Part shown: positions 32,414-41,325 of the stretch, piece after piece
Numbering within the stretch: the stretch's first letter is position 1
How the letters are laid out: every line of letters starts with the position of its first letter
NCBI GenBank assembly: GCA_964538515.1
Contig: CAZIEW010000042.1
Location: 1 to 46,741, forward strand
Direction: 5' to 3'
DNA length: 46,741 nt
From: CALBZH01 sp964538515
Lineage (GTDB): Bacteria > Desulfobacterota > Syntrophobacteria > Syntrophobacterales > Syntrophobacteraceae
The notes under the pieces: generated by a model
The model's database searches: none
The model's input: only the letters and a program-made list of their open reading frames with translations
What the model was told of the DNA's origin: nothing
Position numbers and translations under genes: made by a program

Positions 32414-32711
32414 AACAGAACGCCAAAGCGTACGAGCGGACGATCGGGGTGCCGGAGGTTGGAGGGAAAGGCCGTGTGTGCACCCCTCCCACTTCCCAGC
32501 CACGCCCCGCGAGGTGCATTGGGCAAGCGCTTTCACGCACGACAGGGTTTTACGGAAGCGAAAAGGCTCTCAGAAGCATGCAAAGTGTGTTATATGCAAG
32601 CAGGCTCACTGTTCAAAGAGCTGCCGCATAGTGCCGGGCGCGCGGGTAAGGTCGCTCCCATTCGGGCTTTCAAGGTCATGCTGGAGACACAGTGTGAGGG
32701 TGTGAGCTGGT

Positions 32712-32918
32712 ATGGAAGACAAATATGAGGTCGTTCGATCGGAAAATGGTGGCTGCTATGTATGCCACGCTTGCGACCAGGAGCTATACCTGGCACGTGA
32801 GGTCTCGACGGGTCAGTTGACAGCGGTTTGCTCCTACTGCCTGCTGGATCGATTGGACAGCTACGAGATCGACAATACGAGAACCTGGCCCGTCATTTGC
32901 GATCGCGAATCCCGCTGA
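32712..32918 (+). CDS. Small cysteine-rich, probably zinc-binding protein
   Basis: The 68-residue protein has Cys15-x2-Cys18-x2-Cys21, Cys40-x2-Cys43 and Cys63, spaced like a zinc ribbon (CYVCHAC ... CSYC). It is soluble, slightly acidic, and of no known family to me. A GAGGGTG stretch a dozen bases upstream is a modest ribosome site. The pattern could serve in zinc storage, a protein-protein adapter or nucleic-acid contact. It is monocistronic and converges on nusB. The preceding 298 bases hold no clear gene. Confidence 0.65.
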   Translation: MEDKYEVVRSENGGCYVCHACDQELYLAREVSTGQLTAVCSYCLLDRLDSYEIDNTRTWPVICDRESR

Positions 32919-32963
32919 CAGGGCCCACCGACGATTTCATTTCACGAGTTACGGATTGCTGGC

Positions 32964-33416
32964 TCACGATTCTTGAGGAGAGGGAGAAGAGCACCGATCC
33001 CCGGTACTCCCGCGCTGAAGCTCCGGCAGAACATGATCTAGGATTCCATTGATGAAGGCGCCGGATTCCTCGGACCCGTACGTCTTCCCTAGATCGATCG
33101 CTTCATTGATGGACACCTTCGGCGGGATGTCTCCGCAATGAAGCATTTCATAGACGGCGATGCGCAGGACGTTCCTGTCGACGACCGGCATCCGCTCCAG
33201 GCGCCAATGCTGTGAGGCCGCCACAATCAGACGGTCGATCTCCTCGCGATGCAGGCTGACCCCTAGAACCAGCTTTTCGAAGAACTCCTTTACGGAGGCC
33301 GCTGTGTCGAAGCTGTTGTAGTAAGCGGCGATGGCCTCCTGAGGGGCCGCGCCCGTCATGTCCATCTGGTAGAGGACCTGCAGCGCAATCTCTCGAGATC
33401 GCCTCCGACTTCCCAT
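32964..33416 (-). CDS. nusB: Transcription antitermination protein NusB
   Basis: The 150-residue protein is NusB over its length: SRRRSREIALQVLYQMDM at the N-terminus, the RLERMPVVDRNVLRIAVYEML core, VSINEAIDLGKTYGSEESGAFINGILD near the end. It binds boxA RNA with NusE in rRNA antitermination. The last 20 residues are a variable polar tail. It is the last gene of the riboflavin cluster, 62 bases after ribH, an arrangement seen widely in bacteria. Confidence 0.97.
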   Translation of the reverse strand: MGSRRRSREIALQVLYQMDMTGAAPQEAIAAYYNSFDTAASVKEFFEKLVLGVSLHREEIDRLIVAASQHWRLERMPVVDRNVLRIAVYEMLHCGDIPPKVSINEAIDLGKTYGSEESGAFINGILDHVLPELQRGSTGDRCSSPSPQES

Positions 33417-33478
33417 TTTTCATCTCGTTTCGGTGACCACAGGGTCAGGCTGGTGGGTGCCAATCCGGTTGCGACGGA

Positions 33479-33940
33479 CTAAATGCTCTTGAGGAGGTTG
33501 GCCATTTCGATTGCCGCCATGGCCGCATCCCAGCCCTTGTTGCCGGCCTTGGATCCGGCGCGCTCGATCGCCTGTTCGAGCGTGTCCGTGGTCAGAACCC
33601 CGAATGCGATGGGAACATTGCAGTCGAGGCTTACCGAGGCGACACCCTTGGAGACTTCGTTGGCGACGTAGTCAAAGTGAGGCGTTGCGCCACGGATGAC
33701 CGCGCCGAGGCAGATGACCGCATCGTAGCGCCCGGATGAGGCGACTTTCTTGGCAACCAGCGGTATCTCAAACGCGCCGGGGACCTTGAAGGTGTCCACG
33801 CTTTCCTCGTCGCAGCCGCTGCGCCGCAGCGCGTCGAGGGCGCCTCCGAGCAGTCGGTCGCAGATGAAGTCATTGAATCGGCTGATCACGATCCCGAAGC
33901 GCAGCCCCTGCGCCAGGAGATTTCCCTCGTACACTCGCAT
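33479..33940 (-). CDS. ribH: 6,7-dimethyl-8-ribityllumazine synthase
   Basis: The 153-residue enzyme joins the pyrimidine intermediate with dihydroxybutanone phosphate in the penultimate riboflavin step. It has GIVISRFNDFI, KVPGAFEIPLVA and GAVIRGATPHFDYVANE with catalytic His88. ATG 33940 is preferred over 33949 because AAGGA lies eight bases before it and the family begins at this Met. It follows ribBA almost without gap, so translation is probably coupled. Confidence 0.96.
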   Translation of the reverse strand: MRVYEGNLLAQGLRFGIVISRFNDFICDRLLGGALDALRRSGCDEESVDTFKVPGAFEIPLVAKKVASSGRYDAVICLGAVIRGATPHFDYVANEVSKGVASVSLDCNVPIAFGVLTTDTLEQAIERAGSKAGNKGWDAAMAAIEMANLLKSI

Positions 33941-33941
33941 C

Positions 33942-35165
33942 TCACGCATCCTTTTGCTGAATACAGCTGATCAGGTGGCCCATCTTCGCGCACTTGGTCG
34001 TCAAGTATTCGATGTTGCACTCGTTCGGAGGGATTTCGAGGGGCACCCGCTCGGTCACCGAGATGCCGTAGCCCTGAAGCCCGACGATCTTGGTTGGGTT
34101 GTTGGTCATGAGCCGCATCTTCTTGACGCCGAGCTCGACCAGCATTTGGGCTCCAATGCCGTAGTCCCGCAGATCCGCTTGGAATCCGAGCACCTTGTTC
34201 GCCTCAACCGTATCGAAGCCTTCCTCCTGGAGGGCATAGGCCTTGATCTTGTTCACGATCCCGATGCCCCGGCCTTCGTGATTCCGCATATAAAGGATCA
34301 CACCTTTGCCTTCCTTGGCAATCTGCACCATGGCGGCTCGGAGCTGGCTGCCGCAGTCGCAGCGCAACGACCCGAAAACGTCGCCGGTGAGACATTCCGA
34401 GTGCACCCGAACGAGGACTTCGTCTTCCGGGGAAATCTCCCCCCTGACCAGTGCGAGGTGGGTGTAGTCGTCGATGTCATTGGTGTACGCAATCACCTTG
34501 AACTCACCGCCGAAAGCAGTCGGGAGCTTGGCCGTTGCTTCACGGTGGACGAAGATCTCGTTTTGCATCCGGTAGTGGATGATGTCGGCCACAGTCACGA
34601 TCTTGATGTTGTGCTCGCTTGCGAATTCTTCAAGATCCGGCATGCGCGCCATGGTCCCGTCGTCTTTCATGACTTCGCAAATGACTCCGGCCGGCTTCAT
34701 TCCGGCTAAGCGAGAGAGGTCCACGGAGCCTTCGGTTTGCCCGGTGCGGACAAGAGTGCCGCCCTTGCGGGATCGCAAGGGAAAAATGTGTCCGGGACTG
34801 ACGATGTCCTCGGGCTTGACGTCGTCTGCAATGGCCGTGAGAATCGTGTGGGCCCGGTCCGCCGCGCTGATGCCGGTGGACACTCCCTTGCGCGCTTCGA
34901 TGGAGACGGTGAAGGCCGTCTGGAACCGCGACAGGTTCGTCGAGACCATCATCGGCAGCCGCAGCCGCTCAACCCAATCTGGGGTGAGCGACAGGCATAT
35001 CAAGCCTCTTCCGTATTTCGCCATGAAATTGATGGCCTCGGGAGTGACCTTCTCCGCGGCCATGCAAAGATCTCCCTCGTTTTCGCGGTCTTCATCGTCA
35101 ACGAGGATGACCATCTTGCCCTGTCGAATGTCTTCTAGGGCTTCAGGGATGGTTGCCAGGGGCAT
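33942..35165 (-). CDS. ribBA: Bifunctional dihydroxybutanone-phosphate synthase / GTP cyclohydrolase II
   Basis: The 407-residue protein fuses RibB (about 1-200, with acidic metal site DDEDRENEGDL at 23-33 and RTGQTEGSVDL) to RibA (about 205-407, with the zinc cysteines in SECLTGDVFGSLRCDCGSQL and NHEGRGIG). It supplies both riboflavin precursors. AAGGAG precedes the ATG. The 232-base gap before it (to the ribE stop) shows no gene and none of the conserved FMN-riboswitch sequence elements on the minus strand. Confidence 0.97.
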   Translation of the reverse strand: MPLATIPEALEDIRQGKMVILVDDEDRENEGDLCMAAEKVTPEAINFMAKYGRGLICLSLTPDWVERLRLPMMVSTNLSRFQTAFTVSIEARKGVSTGISAADRAHTILTAIADDVKPEDIVSPGHIFPLRSRKGGTLVRTGQTEGSVDLSRLAGMKPAGVICEVMKDDGTMARMPDLEEFASEHNIKIVTVADIIHYRMQNEIFVHREATAKLPTAFGGEFKVIAYTNDIDDYTHLALVRGEISPEDEVLVRVHSECLTGDVFGSLRCDCGSQLRAAMVQIAKEGKGVILYMRNHEGRGIGIVNKIKAYALQEEGFDTVEANKVLGFQADLRDYGIGAQMLVELGVKKMRLMTNNPTKIVGLQGYGISVTERVPLEIPPNECNIEYLTTKCAKMGHLISCIQQKDA

Positions 35166-35397
35166 TGTTGAAAACTCCTTGAAAAGGATGCGATTTCTGT
35201 GAGCTGTCGGGTGCTTGCGCTTGATTCTCAGCGGCAGCAGAGCGTGCCGGAGTCTATATCATGAACCTCCCGCATTCTCAAGATGCCTGTCCCCGGCGCG
35301 CGCAATTAAACCTGAGTGCTTTCCGAGATACGGTTGGGCGCAGATCGAAGCAGTTGGGGCGCCATCGCAACGGAACGGGCAGTCCTGATTGGACACG

Positions 35398-36066
35398 TCA
35401 GCCCGTAAAGCCATGTTTTTGAAGAAACGCGAGGTCGATGGCGCTCTTGGCAGCAGGCTCGGGAACGCCTCCCGGCTTCCAGGCACCCAGCAACCGCTCC
35501 ACATACTTACCGACAACATCCACTTCGATATTGACGCGGTCACCCGGCTGCAGCTCTCCAACCGTGGTCTCCCCGGCCGTGTGCGGCACGATGTTGACGT
35601 CGAAGCTTCCCTGCCCGCACCCATTGATCGTGAGGCTGATCCCATTCACCGCGATGGATCCCTTTTCGATCGTGTAGCGGCTCAAACCTTCGGGTATCTG
35701 GAAATAGAGCCTCCACGAGCGTCCTTCCTGCTTGCGGTCGCGCAGAACCCCAAGGCCGTCAATGTGGCCGCTCACAATATGGCCCCCGAAGCGATCCCCA
35801 AGGCGGAGCGCGCGCTCGAGGTTGAACCGCCGTCCCGGGGTTTTTTCACTGAGGGTGGTGCGGCTGAGGGTTTCAGCCGAAACGTCTGCGGCGAATTGGC
35901 CGCCCTGGAAAGAGACCACCGTCAGGCAGACGCCGTCGACGGCAATGCTCTCGCCCAGGACGAAACCGCCCGTCTCGAAATCGGCCCGAATCACCATCCG
36001 AGCGTCAGGGCCGTGCCGATCGGTTCGAATGAGCGTCCCGGTTCCTTCTATGAGTCCTGTGAACAT
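35398..36066 (-). CDS. ribE: Riboflavin synthase, alpha subunit type
   Basis: The 222-residue protein has two lumazine-binding repeats. The first starts MFTGLIEGTGTL and contains VDGVCLTVV; the second has GHIVSGHIDGLG and VNGISLTING. It dismutates two lumazine molecules to riboflavin. AAGGA precedes the ATG. It sits 31 bases after ribD in the same operon. Confidence 0.96.
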   Translation of the reverse strand: MFTGLIEGTGTLIRTDRHGPDARMVIRADFETGGFVLGESIAVDGVCLTVVSFQGGQFAADVSAETLSRTTLSEKTPGRRFNLERALRLGDRFGGHIVSGHIDGLGVLRDRKQEGRSWRLYFQIPEGLSRYTIEKGSIAVNGISLTINGCGQGSFDVNIVPHTAGETTVGELQPGDRVNIEVDVVGKYVERLLGAWKPGGVPEPAAKSAIDLAFLQKHGFTG

Positions 36067-36097
36067 GAGGAATCCTTGCGGGCTCGGCGTTTGGAAA

Positions 36098-37219
36098 TCA
36101 ATAGATCGTTTCGTGGAATCGACCGAAGGCCATCATGTCGTCCCCGAAATGTTTCCAGCGAACGTCAAAAACAGGTGTTGCCTGAGCCATGGTCGAGCGG
36201 GGGGCTCCGGCAGCCATGGGAATCCCTTGGGCATCGCCCAGCACTTTGGGGGCATAAAAGTAATAGAACGCGTCTGCCAATCCCTGATCGATGAAGCCAC
36301 CGATCGTTCGGGCTCCCCCCTCGATCAACAGACTGGTCAGCTGCCGACGTCCCAATTCGCGCAGCAACGCCAGGAGGTCCAGGCTGCCCTCGATCATCGG
36401 AAGACGCAGCAGATCGACCCCCGCCTGTTCGAGAAGCGATGCCTTTTCTGGCGGCGCTTCCTCCGCGCACGCAATCCAGAGCGGAACGTCCCTTGCCGTC
36501 TGAACAACGATGGAGGAAGGGTCGATGCGCAGATGACGGTCCAGGACCATGCGAATGGGCTGGCGGCATGGTCTCCGGCCTTGGAGCCGTGCCGTCAGCT
36601 GGGGATTGTCCTGGAGTGCCGTCTCGATTCCGACCAAAATCCCGTCCAGTTCGCAACGAAGACGGTGGACGAAACGTCTGGACCTCTCATTGCTCACCCA
36701 GCGTGAATCGCCCGTGCGCGAGGCGATCCGTCCGTCGAGTGTCGCCGCGGTCTTGATCGTCACATAGGGGAGGCCGGTCGTGATGTGCTTGATGAACGCC
36801 TGGTTGAGCAGTCGGCATTCCCTCGCCATGAGGCCGGTTTCAACAACCATGCCGCGGGAGCTTAGGAGGGCCGCGCCGCCTCCTTCGACTCTAGGATTGG
36901 GATCGGCCATCCCGATGACAACTCTGGAAATCCCCGCCTCCAGGACGGCGAGGGAGCACGGAGGGGTTCGGCCATGATGATTGCATGGCTCGAGAGTGAC
37001 ATACAAGGTGGCCCCTGCGGCCCTGCTTCCAGCCCGGCGCAGCGCATTGACTTCCGCATGGGGACCGCCCACCCGCTCGTGGTAGCCTTCTCCCACAACG
37101 GTATCCCCATGGGCCACCACCGCCCCGACCATGGGGTTCGGACTGGCCCACCCGGCGCCCTTTCTGGCGAGAGAAAGGGCCCGGCGCATCAGGCGTTTAT
37201 CGGTTTCCGTGAATTCCAT
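36098..37219 (-). CDS. ribD: Bifunctional riboflavin biosynthesis deaminase/reductase
   Basis: The 373-residue protein has an N-terminal deaminase domain with zinc ligands His54-Ala-Glu56 (GPHAEVNAL), Cys79 and Cys88 (EPCNHHGRTPPC), and a C-terminal reductase domain with KTAATLDGRIAS, GDSRWVS and LLIEGGARTIGGF. It carries out steps two and three from GTP. ATG 37219 gives the family N-terminus; the frame reaches 26 codons further into the intergenic space without a site. It begins 50 bases after glyA. nrdR, often present between them, is absent. Confidence 0.95.
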   Translation of the reverse strand: MEFTETDKRLMRRALSLARKGAGWASPNPMVGAVVAHGDTVVGEGYHERVGGPHAEVNALRRAGSRAAGATLYVTLEPCNHHGRTPPCSLAVLEAGISRVVIGMADPNPRVEGGGAALLSSRGMVVETGLMARECRLLNQAFIKHITTGLPYVTIKTAATLDGRIASRTGDSRWVSNERSRRFVHRLRCELDGILVGIETALQDNPQLTARLQGRRPCRQPIRMVLDRHLRIDPSSIVVQTARDVPLWIACAEEAPPEKASLLEQAGVDLLRLPMIEGSLDLLALLRELGRRQLTSLLIEGGARTIGGFIDQGLADAFYYFYAPKVLGDAQGIPMAAGAPRSTMAQATPVFDVRWKHFGDDMMAFGRFHETIY

Positions 37220-37269
37220 ATCAGTGGCGGGGTGTGACCTCCGGGGCACGCAAAGCGGTTCATCATGGC

Positions 37270-38505
37270 TCATCGGTGCAGCGGAAACCCGGAGCAAAAT
37301 TCGGAAATCTCGGTGTGGAGCGCTTGGAGCACTTCCGGTTGCCCAACGGCCTGCAAAGCTCGATGGATGAAAGCCGCGACGTCTTTCATGTTGCCCGCGG
37401 TCATTCCGCGAGTGGTGATGGCCGGAGTACCGATGCGAATACCGCTCGTCACGAAAGGTCCCTGGGTGTCGAACGGGATGGCGTTCTTATTCACGGTGAT
37501 GCCGGCCTGGTCCAGGGTCTCTTCAGCGATTTTGCCCGTGATGCCTTTCGGCGTGAGGTCCATGAGCATCAAATGATTGTCGGTTCCTCCGGAAACCAGC
37601 CGATAGCCGAGGGCCAGAAGCTCCTCGGCAAGGGCCTTGCTGTTTTCCACGATCCGCTGCTGGTAAGCCTTGAATTCGGGCTGGAGCGCTTCATGGAACG
37701 CAACGGCCTTGGCCGCGATCACGTGCATCAAAGGTCCCCCCTGGATTCCTGGAAAGATATGGCTATCCAGGATCTTGGCGTGGGATGCCTGGGACAGAAT
37801 CAGTCCGCCCCTCGGACCGCGAAGGGTCTTGTGGGTGGTCGAGGTCACGAATTCCGCGTACGGAACGGGATTGGGGTGCAGCCCGGCGCTTACCAGGCCG
37901 GCGATATGGGCCATGTCCACCATGAGGTAGGCGCCGACTTCTTGAGCAATTTCTTTGAATCGAGCAAAATCCAGGGTGCGCGGATAGGCGCTCGCCCCGG
38001 CGATGATCAGCTTGGGGCGGTGGGTGCGTGCCTGTTCGGCCACTTGGTCGAAATCGATGGTTTCCGTTTTCCTGTCCACGCCATACGAGACAACCTGAAA
38101 AAGACGGCCCGAAAAGCTCGCCGGGCTGCCATGCGTGAGATGCCCCCCCTGGCGGAGATCCATCCCCATGATGGTGTCGCCGTGCTGCAGGACTGCGAAA
38201 TAGACGGCCATGTTGGCCTGTGATCCGGAATGGGGCTGCACGTTTGCGTATTCTGCCCCGAAGAGCTTGCGTGCCCGCTCACGCGCCAGCTTTTCCGCCA
38301 CATCGACATACTCGCACCCGCCATAGTACCGCTTGCCGGGATAGCCTTCCGCGTATTTGTTGGTGAGCACGGACCCTTGGGCTTCGCGAACGGCGCGACT
38401 CACGAAATTCTCGGATGCGATGAGCTCCAGGTTGCCTCGCTGCCTCTTCTCTTCGTTCTGGAGCACTTCGGCGATTTCAGGATCAACGGTTTCAAGATAA
38501 GACAT
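37270..38505 (-). CDS. glyA: Serine hydroxymethyltransferase
   Basis: The 411-residue PLP enzyme interconverts serine and glycine with tetrahydrofolate. It has NLELIASENFVS, GGCEYVDVAE, VDMAHIAGLV and the PLP lysine Lys226 in TTHKTLRGPRGG. GAGAGGGA lies before ATG 38505. It lies between rpiB and ribD on one strand with short gaps, the common Desulfobacterota order. Confidence 0.97.
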   Translation of the reverse strand: MSYLETVDPEIAEVLQNEEKRQRGNLELIASENFVSRAVREAQGSVLTNKYAEGYPGKRYYGGCEYVDVAEKLARERARKLFGAEYANVQPHSGSQANMAVYFAVLQHGDTIMGMDLRQGGHLTHGSPASFSGRLFQVVSYGVDRKTETIDFDQVAEQARTHRPKLIIAGASAYPRTLDFARFKEIAQEVGAYLMVDMAHIAGLVSAGLHPNPVPYAEFVTSTTHKTLRGPRGGLILSQASHAKILDSHIFPGIQGGPLMHVIAAKAVAFHEALQPEFKAYQQRIVENSKALAEELLALGYRLVSGGTDNHLMLMDLTPKGITGKIAEETLDQAGITVNKNAIPFDTQGPFVTSGIRIGTPAITTRGMTAGNMKDVAAFIHRALQAVGQPEVLQALHTEISEFCSGFPLHR

Positions 38506-38571
38506 GGATTTCCCTCTCAGGTGATGATGGAGCCGGTGGACGGCGTTCGGTCGAGCCAAGCCATACGCTTA

Positions 38572-39012
38572 TCACGTTTGATGCAGCTGATCAATCAACT
38601 CCACGCGTCGCTCGTGGCGCCCTCCGTCGAAAGGCTCCTTGAGCCACACATCAAGGATTTCCATGGCCATGTCCACCCCGATGAAACGGCTCCCCAGGCA
38701 CAGAATGTTGCTGTTGTTGTGGCGACGGCTCATCCGGGCGCCGAATGGCTCGGCGGCCTGAACCGCGCGCACGCCCCGGAACCGGTTGGCCGCTATGCAC
38801 ATGCCGATTCCGCTGCCGCAGATCAGGACGCCTCGCTCCACCTCTCCGGAACCAACCGCTTTTGCGACCTGTCCCGCATAATATGGGTAATCGACCGACT
38901 CGGTGCTGTGTGCTCCCGCGTCCGCCACTTCGTGTCCCTCCGCTTTCAGACGATCGAGAACGAGCCCCTTCAGCTCATACCCCGCGTGATCACATCCAAC
39001 CATGATCTTCAT
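38572..39012 (-). CDS. rpiB: Ribose-5-phosphate isomerase B
   Basis: The 146-residue protein is an RpiB/LacAB-type isomerase: VGCDHAGYELK, the catalytic Cys65 in ICGSGIGMCIAANR, and RRHNNSNILCLG. It interconverts ribose-5-phosphate and ribulose-5-phosphate, the latter being a direct riboflavin precursor through RibBA. AAGGTGAG precedes the ATG. It is the first gene of the glyA-rib-nusB run, immediately behind the fabF terminator. Confidence 0.95.
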   Translation of the reverse strand: MKIMVGCDHAGYELKGLVLDRLKAEGHEVADAGAHSTESVDYPYYAGQVAKAVGSGEVERGVLICGSGIGMCIAANRFRGVRAVQAAEPFGARMSRRHNNSNILCLGSRFIGVDMAMEILDVWLKEPFDGGRHERRVELIDQLHQT

Positions 39013-39060
39013 GAGCGCTCACCTTGCGTTGTGCCGAGATCGTTCAGACCTCGCGACCTG

Positions 39061-39106
39061 ATAAAAGCAAAAGGAGCCTCCGTGCCACCCAGGGCAGGGA
39101 CGCTCC
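39061..39106 (-). terminator. Terminator of the acd-fab operon
   Basis: On the minus strand a 14-base stem (39106-39093 with 39086-39073; 12 of 14 paired) around a 6-base loop is followed by TTTTGCTTTTAT. It lies 160 bases after the fabF stop codon and 48 before rpiB, separating the two operons. Confidence 0.8.
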
Positions 39107-39269
39107 ACCTCCGGGGCCTCACCGGAAAGCTATTCAGGATCGGTGAGACCGGCAATTCTCTTGTAACACAATCGGGCTGCAGGATTGAAGCCCCGGCCGT
39201 TGAGCCTTTGGCGGAAGAGCCGCGCTCGAGGACTCGGAGCACATGCCGCCGCTAGGAGGGACTTTCTGT

Positions 39270-40523
39270 TCAGTCGCTCCACCTGCGAAACACCAGGGTG
39301 CCGTTTGTGCCGCCAAATCCAAAGGAATTGGAGACGGCAACACTCAGCTGTGCCGCTCGAGCCTTGTTGGGAACGTAGTCCAGATCGCAGTCGGGATCTG
39401 GAGTTTCGTAGTTGATGGTGGGCGGAATGACCTGCCGGTCCAGAGTCAGAGCGGTGAAAGCCGCCTCGATGCCGCCGGCAGCGCCAAGGAGGTGCCCCGT
39501 CATGGACTTCGTGGAGCTCACAGCCAGTTTGTAGGCGTGCTGGCCGAAGATCGTCTTGATGGCCTGGGTCTCGTACTTGTCGTTCAAGTCCGTCGAGGTT
39601 CCATGGGCGTTGATGTAGTCGACCTCGCTCGGAGAAACCCTCGCGTCAGCCAATGCGTCCCGCATGCAGCGAACCGCGCCTTCTCCGTCCGGCGCCGGTG
39701 CGGCCATATGAAAGGCATCGCCGGATGCGCCGAAACCGAGCAGCTCGGCATAGATCTTCGCACCGCGCTCGAGGGCCATCTGCAGCTCTTCCAGGATGAT
39801 CACGGCACCGCCTTCGCCCAAAACGAATCCATCTCGGTTCAAATCGAACGGGCGAGACGCCCGCTGAGGATCGTCGTTGCGCGTGGAAAGGGCCCGCATG
39901 GAATTGAAGCCCGCCACCGCCAACGGGGTCACCGTCGATTCGACCCCGCCCGTCGCCATGGCGTCGGCCATTCCGTACCGGATCATGTGGAAGGCCTGTC
40001 CCACGGCATGCGTCCCGGCGGCGCAGGCGGTTTGGATGGATAGGTTCGGCCCTTTGGCGCCGTGGTAGATGGAAATGAGTCCGGACGCCATGTTGCCGAT
40101 GAGCATCGGGATGAAGAAGGGACTCACCTTTTTCGGTCCCGCATCGAGCAGGACTTTGTGGTACTCCTCAATGGTCGTGAGTCCTCCCAGTCCGCAGCCC
40201 ATGATCACACCGATTCGCGGTGCAAGCTCCGGAGTAACCTTGAGACGGCTATCCTCAAATCCCAGCCGAGCGGCGCCCAGTCCAAGCTGAAGAAAGGGGT
40301 CCATCTTACGGAGCTCTTTTTTCGGGATAAACTCTTCGGGGTGAAATCCTTTGACCTCGCCTGCAATCGTCGTGGCGTATCCAGTGGTGTCGAATCGGGT
40401 GATCGGACCGATTCCCGAGCGTCCCTCCATCAGGCCGGTCCAGTTGTCCTCGATCCCGACCCCCAACGGAGAGACCAGCCCGATTCCCGTGATCACGACG
40501 CGACGGCCTTCTTTGCCTGCCAT
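39270..40523 (-). CDS. fabF: Beta-ketoacyl-ACP synthase II
   Basis: The 417-residue condensing enzyme has the Cys-His-His triad Cys167 (TACAAGTHAVG), His307 (NAHGTSTDLND) and His344 (KSMTGHLLGAAG). It extends acyl-ACP with malonyl-ACP. ATG 40523 is chosen over GTG 40529, as GGAGAG lies five bases before it. It is the last gene of the acd-etfBA-fabGF operon, 32 bases after fabG. Confidence 0.96.
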   Translation of the reverse strand: MAGKEGRRVVITGIGLVSPLGVGIEDNWTGLMEGRSGIGPITRFDTTGYATTIAGEVKGFHPEEFIPKKELRKMDPFLQLGLGAARLGFEDSRLKVTPELAPRIGVIMGCGLGGLTTIEEYHKVLLDAGPKKVSPFFIPMLIGNMASGLISIYHGAKGPNLSIQTACAAGTHAVGQAFHMIRYGMADAMATGGVESTVTPLAVAGFNSMRALSTRNDDPQRASRPFDLNRDGFVLGEGGAVIILEELQMALERGAKIYAELLGFGASGDAFHMAAPAPDGEGAVRCMRDALADARVSPSEVDYINAHGTSTDLNDKYETQAIKTIFGQHAYKLAVSSTKSMTGHLLGAAGGIEAAFTALTLDRQVIPPTINYETPDPDCDLDYVPNKARAAQLSVAVSNSFGFGGTNGTLVFRRWSD

Positions 40524-40555
40524 ACCCACTCTCCATCTCTATTCTTAACGAACTG

Positions 40556-41299
40556 TTACCCCATGAACATGCCGCCGTTGACGTGCAGGACCTGGCCCGT
40601 GATGTAACCCGCTTCATCCGAAGCCAGGAACTTCACCGCCGCTGCAACGTCGTCAGGGCTTCCGTAGCGTCCCGCAGGAATCTGAGCCAGGAGCTCCTCG
40701 CGGCCCTGATCCGGGATGTGGGCGGTCATGTCCGTTTCGATAAAGCCTGGGGCAACCGCGTTCACCGTGATGTTTCGGGAGACGATCTCCCGGGCGAGCG
40801 ACCGGGTGAAGCCGATGATTCCAGCTTTCGCAGCACAATAGTTGCTCTGTCCCGGATTGCCCATGACCCCGACGACGGACGTGAGGCTCACGATCCGACC
40901 GTATCGTTGACGCATCATGGTCTTCACAACCGCTTGCGAGCAAAGAAAGACGCCTCTGAGGTTCGTATCGATCACGTCGTCCCATTCGGACAGCTTCATG
41001 GTGGCCAGAAGGTTGTCCCGGGCGATTCCCGCATTGTTGACCAGCACATCGATTCGACCGAGGCTCTTCGCGATGTCCTTGAATGCGTCCTTCACGCCGT
41101 CCGCATCGGCGACACTGAACGGACGAAGATGGGGCGTCCCGCCCCTGGCCTCCACCAGCGAAGCCGTCTCCCGAGCTGCAGCTTCACCGGACTGGTAGTT
41201 GACGACGATGTCCCGACCGGGCTCGGCCATCATCACGGCGACGGCTCGGCCGATCCCTCGACTGGCACCGGTGATCACAATCACACGTCTCTCGGTCAT
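40556..41299 (-). CDS. fabG: 3-oxoacyl-ACP reductase
   Basis: The 247-residue short-chain dehydrogenase has the NADPH motif GASRGIG (11-17), NNAG (88-91), and catalytic Ser141, Tyr154 and Lys158 (SNYCAAK). It reduces 3-oxoacyl-ACP. The C-terminal GQVLHVNGGMFMG is the FabG form. GGAGGG precedes the ATG, 26 bases after etfA. Here it lies between electron-transfer flavoprotein genes and fabF, so it may serve either fatty-acid synthesis or a 3-hydroxyacyl step; the pairing with fabF and acpP favours synthesis. Confidence 0.95.
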   Translation of the reverse strand: MTERRVIVITGASRGIGRAVAVMMAEPGRDIVVNYQSGEAAARETASLVEARGGTPHLRPFSVADADGVKDAFKDIAKSLGRIDVLVNNAGIARDNLLATMKLSEWDDVIDTNLRGVFLCSQAVVKTMMRQRYGRIVSLTSVVGVMGNPGQSNYCAAKAGIIGFTRSLAREIVSRNITVNAVAPGFIETDMTAHIPDQGREELLAQIPAGRYGSPDDVAAAVKFLASDEAGYITGQVLHVNGGMFMG

Positions 41300-41325
41300 G
41301 GTCCCTCCATCGCTTTCGGCGATCG

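Noticed and set aside
32516..32533. Short sequence ATTGGGCAAGCGCT shared with about 46595
   Set aside because: A 14-base match is expected several times by chance in a window of this size, and neither site has other promoter features.
35166..35397. FMN riboswitch before ribBA
   Set aside because: I looked for the conserved segments of the RFN element on the minus strand and did not find them; the region is only an unexplained 232-base gap.
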